Shown here piece after piece: positions 61,984-64,000 of a DNA stretch of 64,000 bases; position 1 is the first letter of the stretch, and each line of letters starts with the position of its first letter. The notes under the pieces were generated by a model that worked only from the letters and a program-made list of their open reading frames with translations, did no database searches and was not told the origin of the DNA. The translations under genes were made by a program, and so were the position numbers. This DNA is from an uncultured Oscillospiraceae bacterium (GTDB lineage Bacteria; Bacillota; Clostridia; Oscillospirales; Ruminococcaceae), in NCBI GenBank assembly GCA_900539695.1, contig UQDG01000003.1, positions 62,001 to 126,000 on the forward strand, written 5' to 3'.

Positions 61984-63339
61984 TTACCGGCCGAAGCCTT
62001 TAAAGCCGCCCATGCCGCCAAGGTTGCCCAAGCCGCGCATGAAACCTTTGGGATTGCGCTTGACCTTTTTCATCATCTTCTGCATCATGTCGTACTGCTT
62101 CAGCAGCTTGTTGACATCCTCGACCGTCAGGCCGCAGCCTGCGGCGATGCGGCGCTTGCGCTTGGGGTTGATGATGGAAGGTTTGGCGCGTTCTTCGGGG
62201 GTCATCGAGTAGATGATGGCCTCGATGTGGGGCAGGGCCTTTTCGTCCAGAGCATCAGCGTCGATCTGATTGCCGCCGGGCATCATGGCCAGCAGAGCCG
62301 AAGCTCCGCCCATCTTTTTGATCTGTTTGAACTGGGCCAGCAGGTCGTTCATGTCGAACTTGTTTTCCATCAGGCGCTTGGCAGCGTCCTCAGCTTCCTT
62401 GTCAGACTGAACGCTCTGCGCCTTTTCGATCAGGGAGAGCACATCGCCCATGCCCAGGATTCGACTGGACATGCGGGACGGATAGAACGGCTCGAGGTCC
62501 TCCAGCTTTTCGCCGGTGCCCTGGAAGTAGATGGGCTTGCCGGTGACAGCCAGGACGGAAAGCGCTGCGCCGCCGCGGGTGTCGCCGTCGGTCTTGGTCA
62601 GGATGACACCGGTGATGCCGATCTTCTCGTTGAAGGTCTTGGCCACATTGACGGCCTCCTGGCCGGACATGGCATCCACGACCAGCAGCGTTTCGTCGAC
62701 TTCGACATGCTGCTTGATGCGGACCAGCTCGTCCATCAGGGCATCGTCAATCTGCAGACGGCCTGCGGTATCAAGGATCACGATGTCATTGCCGTGGTCC
62801 CTGGCATAAGCCATGGCCTTTTCGGCGATGAGCTCGGGCTTCTCGGTGCCCATCGAGAAGACGGGCACGTTGACCTGCTCACCAACGATCTTCAACTGCT
62901 CGATAGCGGCGGGACGGTAGACGTCACAGGCGACCAGCAACGGGCGGCGGCCCTGGCTGCGGTAGTACCGGCCCAGCTTGGCGGCGTGGGTGGTTTTACC
63001 GTTACCTTGCAGGCCGCACATCATCAGCACGGTCTGGCCTTTGTTTTTGATGCGCAGATACTGGGGCTCATCACCGCCCATCAACTTGGTCAGTTCCTCG
63101 TTGACGATCTTGACGACCTGCTGGGCGGGGGTCAGGCTTTCCATGACCTCCTGCCCCATGGCACGCTCAGAGACCTGAGCGCAGAAGTCTTTGGCAACTT
63201 TGTAGTTGACATCGGCTTCCAGCAGCGCCATGCGGACTTCGCGCATGGCAGCTTTGATGTCCGCCTCGGTGAGTTTGCCTTTGCCGCGCAGTTTTTTGAA
63301 TACGCCATTCAGGCGATCTGTTAAAGACTCAAACGCCAT
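61984..63339 (-). CDS. ffh: Signal recognition particle protein Ffh
   Basis: 451 residues. N domain 1-90, G domain with G1 GLQGNGKTTHAAKL near 110, DTAGRL near 190 and TKTDGDTRGG near 250, then the methionine-rich M domain (310-445; MGGASALLAMMPGG, RKRRIAAGCG). The C-terminal tail is Gly/Phe-rich (GLGNLGGMGGFKG). It overlaps ylxM by 11 bp. Confidence 0.97.
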   Translation of the reverse strand: MAFESLTDRLNGVFKKLRGKGKLTEADIKAAMREVRMALLEADVNYKVAKDFCAQVSERAMGQEVMESLTPAQQVVKIVNEELTKLMGGDEPQYLRIKNKGQTVLMMCGLQGNGKTTHAAKLGRYYRSQGRRPLLVACDVYRPAAIEQLKIVGEQVNVPVFSMGTEKPELIAEKAMAYARDHGNDIVILDTAGRLQIDDALMDELVRIKQHVEVDETLLVVDAMSGQEAVNVAKTFNEKIGITGVILTKTDGDTRGGAALSVLAVTGKPIYFQGTGEKLEDLEPFYPSRMSSRILGMGDVLSLIEKAQSVQSDKEAEDAAKRLMENKFDMNDLLAQFKQIKKMGGASALLAMMPGGNQIDADALDEKALPHIEAIIYSMTPEERAKPSIINPKRKRRIAAGCGLTVEDVNKLLKQYDMMQKMMKKVKRNPKGFMRGLGNLGGMGGFKGFGR

Positions 63340-63727
63340 CTGGTTCCTCCTGCGCGTCGAGACGCTCTATGATCTTCAGCATTTCGTCGGTATCCGTGCG
63401 GATGCGCGGTACCGGGTTGAACAGCCCCGAATTGCAGCACCGGATCTCCATGACCAGCTGGTGCAGCCGGGCGAGGTCTTCCTGCATCTGTGCGTGGCGG
63501 CGGGCGTTACCCAGCTGCGCTTCCAGCTCATCCAGGGCGGCTTCGCCATGCTTGATGGCGTCCCGCACACCCTGGCGGGTAATGCCGAAATTCTCGGCAA
63601 TCTCGGCAAGGGAAAGATCCTCGTCATAATATTCGGTAAGGATGGCACGCTGCTTTTCGGTAAGGGCCGGGCCGTAGAAGTCCAGCAGCACCGAATACGC
63701 CAGGTTTTTCTGCGGTTTTCCCGCCAT
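63329..63727 (-). CDS. ylxM: YlxM-type helix-turn-helix regulator of SRP genes
   Basis: 132 residues from ATG 63727 (MAGKPQKNLAYS); GGAGG lies before it, while the frame's earlier ATG has none. The sigma-70 region 4-like HTH is EYYDEDLSLAEIAENFGITRQGVRDAIK in part, near 40-70; a C-terminal extension of about 40 residues follows. YlxM accompanies Ffh in Firmicutes and modulates SRP function. First gene of the ylxM-ffh-rpsP-khpA-rimM-trmD cluster. Confidence 0.93.
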   Translation of the reverse strand: MAGKPQKNLAYSVLLDFYGPALTEKQRAILTEYYDEDLSLAEIAENFGITRQGVRDAIKHGEAALDELEAQLGNARRHAQMQEDLARLHQLVMEIRCCNSGLFNPVPRIRTDTDEMLKIIERLDAQEEPDGV

Positions 63728-63759
63728 GACCTGTGCCCTCCTTTGCTGTGCTTGCACTG

Positions 63760-63780
63760 TGTAAAGCGTTTTTCTTTACA
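63760..63780. promoter_or_regulatory. Inverted repeat in the ylxM leader
   Basis: TGTAAAG-N7-CTTTACA, 7-bp perfect arms, between the ylxM promoter and its start codon. It may be an operator or RNA hairpin. Confidence 0.45.
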
Positions 63781-63791
63781 TCAGCCTATGA

Positions 63792-63820
63792 ATTATAACA
63801 GTTGGGAGCGCGGAAGTCAA
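63792..63820 (-). promoter_or_regulatory. Sigma-A promoter of the ylxM-ffh cluster
   Basis: TTGACT (63820-63815), 17 bp, TATAAT (63797-63792), with an extended -10 TGT. Confidence 0.85.
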
Positions 63821-63938
63821 GAGGTTTTGCAGCTTTTTTTACACATTCAGGTAATTTTGCGATAGATTTTTGCCGATTCAGGCAACTTCTTTGTATAAAA
63901 ATATTTATGCCCGAAAGGATGCAAAATGGCAGGAAGTA

Positions 63939-63947
63939 TGCTATAAT
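63939..63947 (+). promoter_or_regulatory. Extended -10 promoter of the partial gene at the right edge
   Basis: TGCTATAAT, no good -35. It lies 33 bp before the ATG at 63981. Confidence 0.5.
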
Positions 63948-63980
63948 TAAATTCACTTTGTCGAAAGGAGTATTTTGTTC

Positions 63981-64000
63981 ATGCCGATCCTGCGCAGTTA
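63981..64000 (+). CDS. N-terminus of an unidentified gene
   Basis: ATG 63981 with AAGGAG 12 bp upstream begins MPILRS and runs off the window. Too short to identify. The ribosome site and upstream -10 box support a real start. Confidence 0.5.

Noticed and set aside
1..64000. CRISPR arrays, prophage, integrase or conjugation genes
   Set aside because: No regular short repeats with spacers and no such proteins were seen.

Overview
The window looks like chromosome of a moderately GC-rich Firmicute, most likely a gut clostridium of the Faecalibacterium/Gemmiger/Subdoligranulum type. That placement is an inference: it rests on the gene content (T-box leader on pheST, YesM/YesN-type two-component system, class B sortase, LTAC/LAGC lipoproteins, FtsEX with a PcsB/EnvC-like hydrolase, the gene order ylxM-ffh-rpsP-khpA-rimM-trmD) and on promoters with clear TTGACA-17-TATAAT logic. 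Almost all sequence is coding. I see no rRNA, CRISPR array, phage or conjugative module. One tRNA gene (Thr, TGT anticodon) and two copies of a small non-coding mobile element are present.

Layout. 0-1.2 kb: YtrA-type GntR repressor and ABC transporter. 1.2-3.5 kb: alpha/beta hydrolase and rarA. 3.7-6.6 kb (+): nth, a UTRA-type GntR regulator, pyrB and pyrI. 6.7-8.9 kb: a ClpA/ClpC-class unfoldase without a middle domain. 9.1-13.8 kb (+): a heterodimeric ABC exporter, asnA, tRNA-Thr. 13.8-19.1 kb: the cell-wall operon ftsE-ftsX-M23 hydrolase-37-residue membrane peptide-S41 peptidase homologue-ksgA. 19.2-25.2 kb: CdaR-type regulator, a sugar-lipid initiation pair (phosphoglycosyltransferase, CapD-like dehydratase) and glmS, preceded by a candidate structured RNA. 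25.5-35.3 kb: a sortase, then a two-component system interleaved with four related lipoproteins, one of which carries an in-frame amber codon. 35.4-40 kb: pheST with its T-box, and a BI-1 family protein. 40-46.2 kb: hemW, a nitrate/sulfonate-type ABC importer divergent from a Crp/Fnr regulator, a GtrB-like glycosyltransferase and a flavin reductase. 46.3-54.4 kb: mglBAC sugar importer with a three-component sensor (binding lipoprotein, histidine kinase, AraC-type response regulator). 54.4-64 kb: a giant membrane protein, uvrC, ptsH, a TrmD-GNAT fusion and the SRP/ribosome maturation cluster.

How parts work together. GlmS supplies glucosamine-6-phosphate for UDP-GlcNAc, a probable substrate source for the downstream CapD-like dehydratase and phosphoglycosyltransferase. 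FtsEX should gate the M23 hydrolase at the septum. The three-component sensor sits directly upstream of mglBAC, where a palindrome and direct repeat abut the mglB -35 box. The Crp/Fnr-type regulator has a palindromic site centred at about -41.5 of the importer promoter and just downstream of its own promoter, the geometry of a class II activator that represses itself.

Most notable points: the 172-bp MITE pair (about 98% identical, 4-bp target duplications, one copy inserted at a response-regulator stop codon); the lipoprotein/two-component locus with an invariant C-x4-C-x-H-x4-C-P motif and the amber codon; an S41 peptidase homologue with Asp where the catalytic Ser should be; the roughly 100-nt RNA with two mutually exclusive hairpins upstream of glmS; and the overlapping divergent promoters with the Crp/Fnr-type operator. 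All promoter, terminator and operator calls were made by eye.
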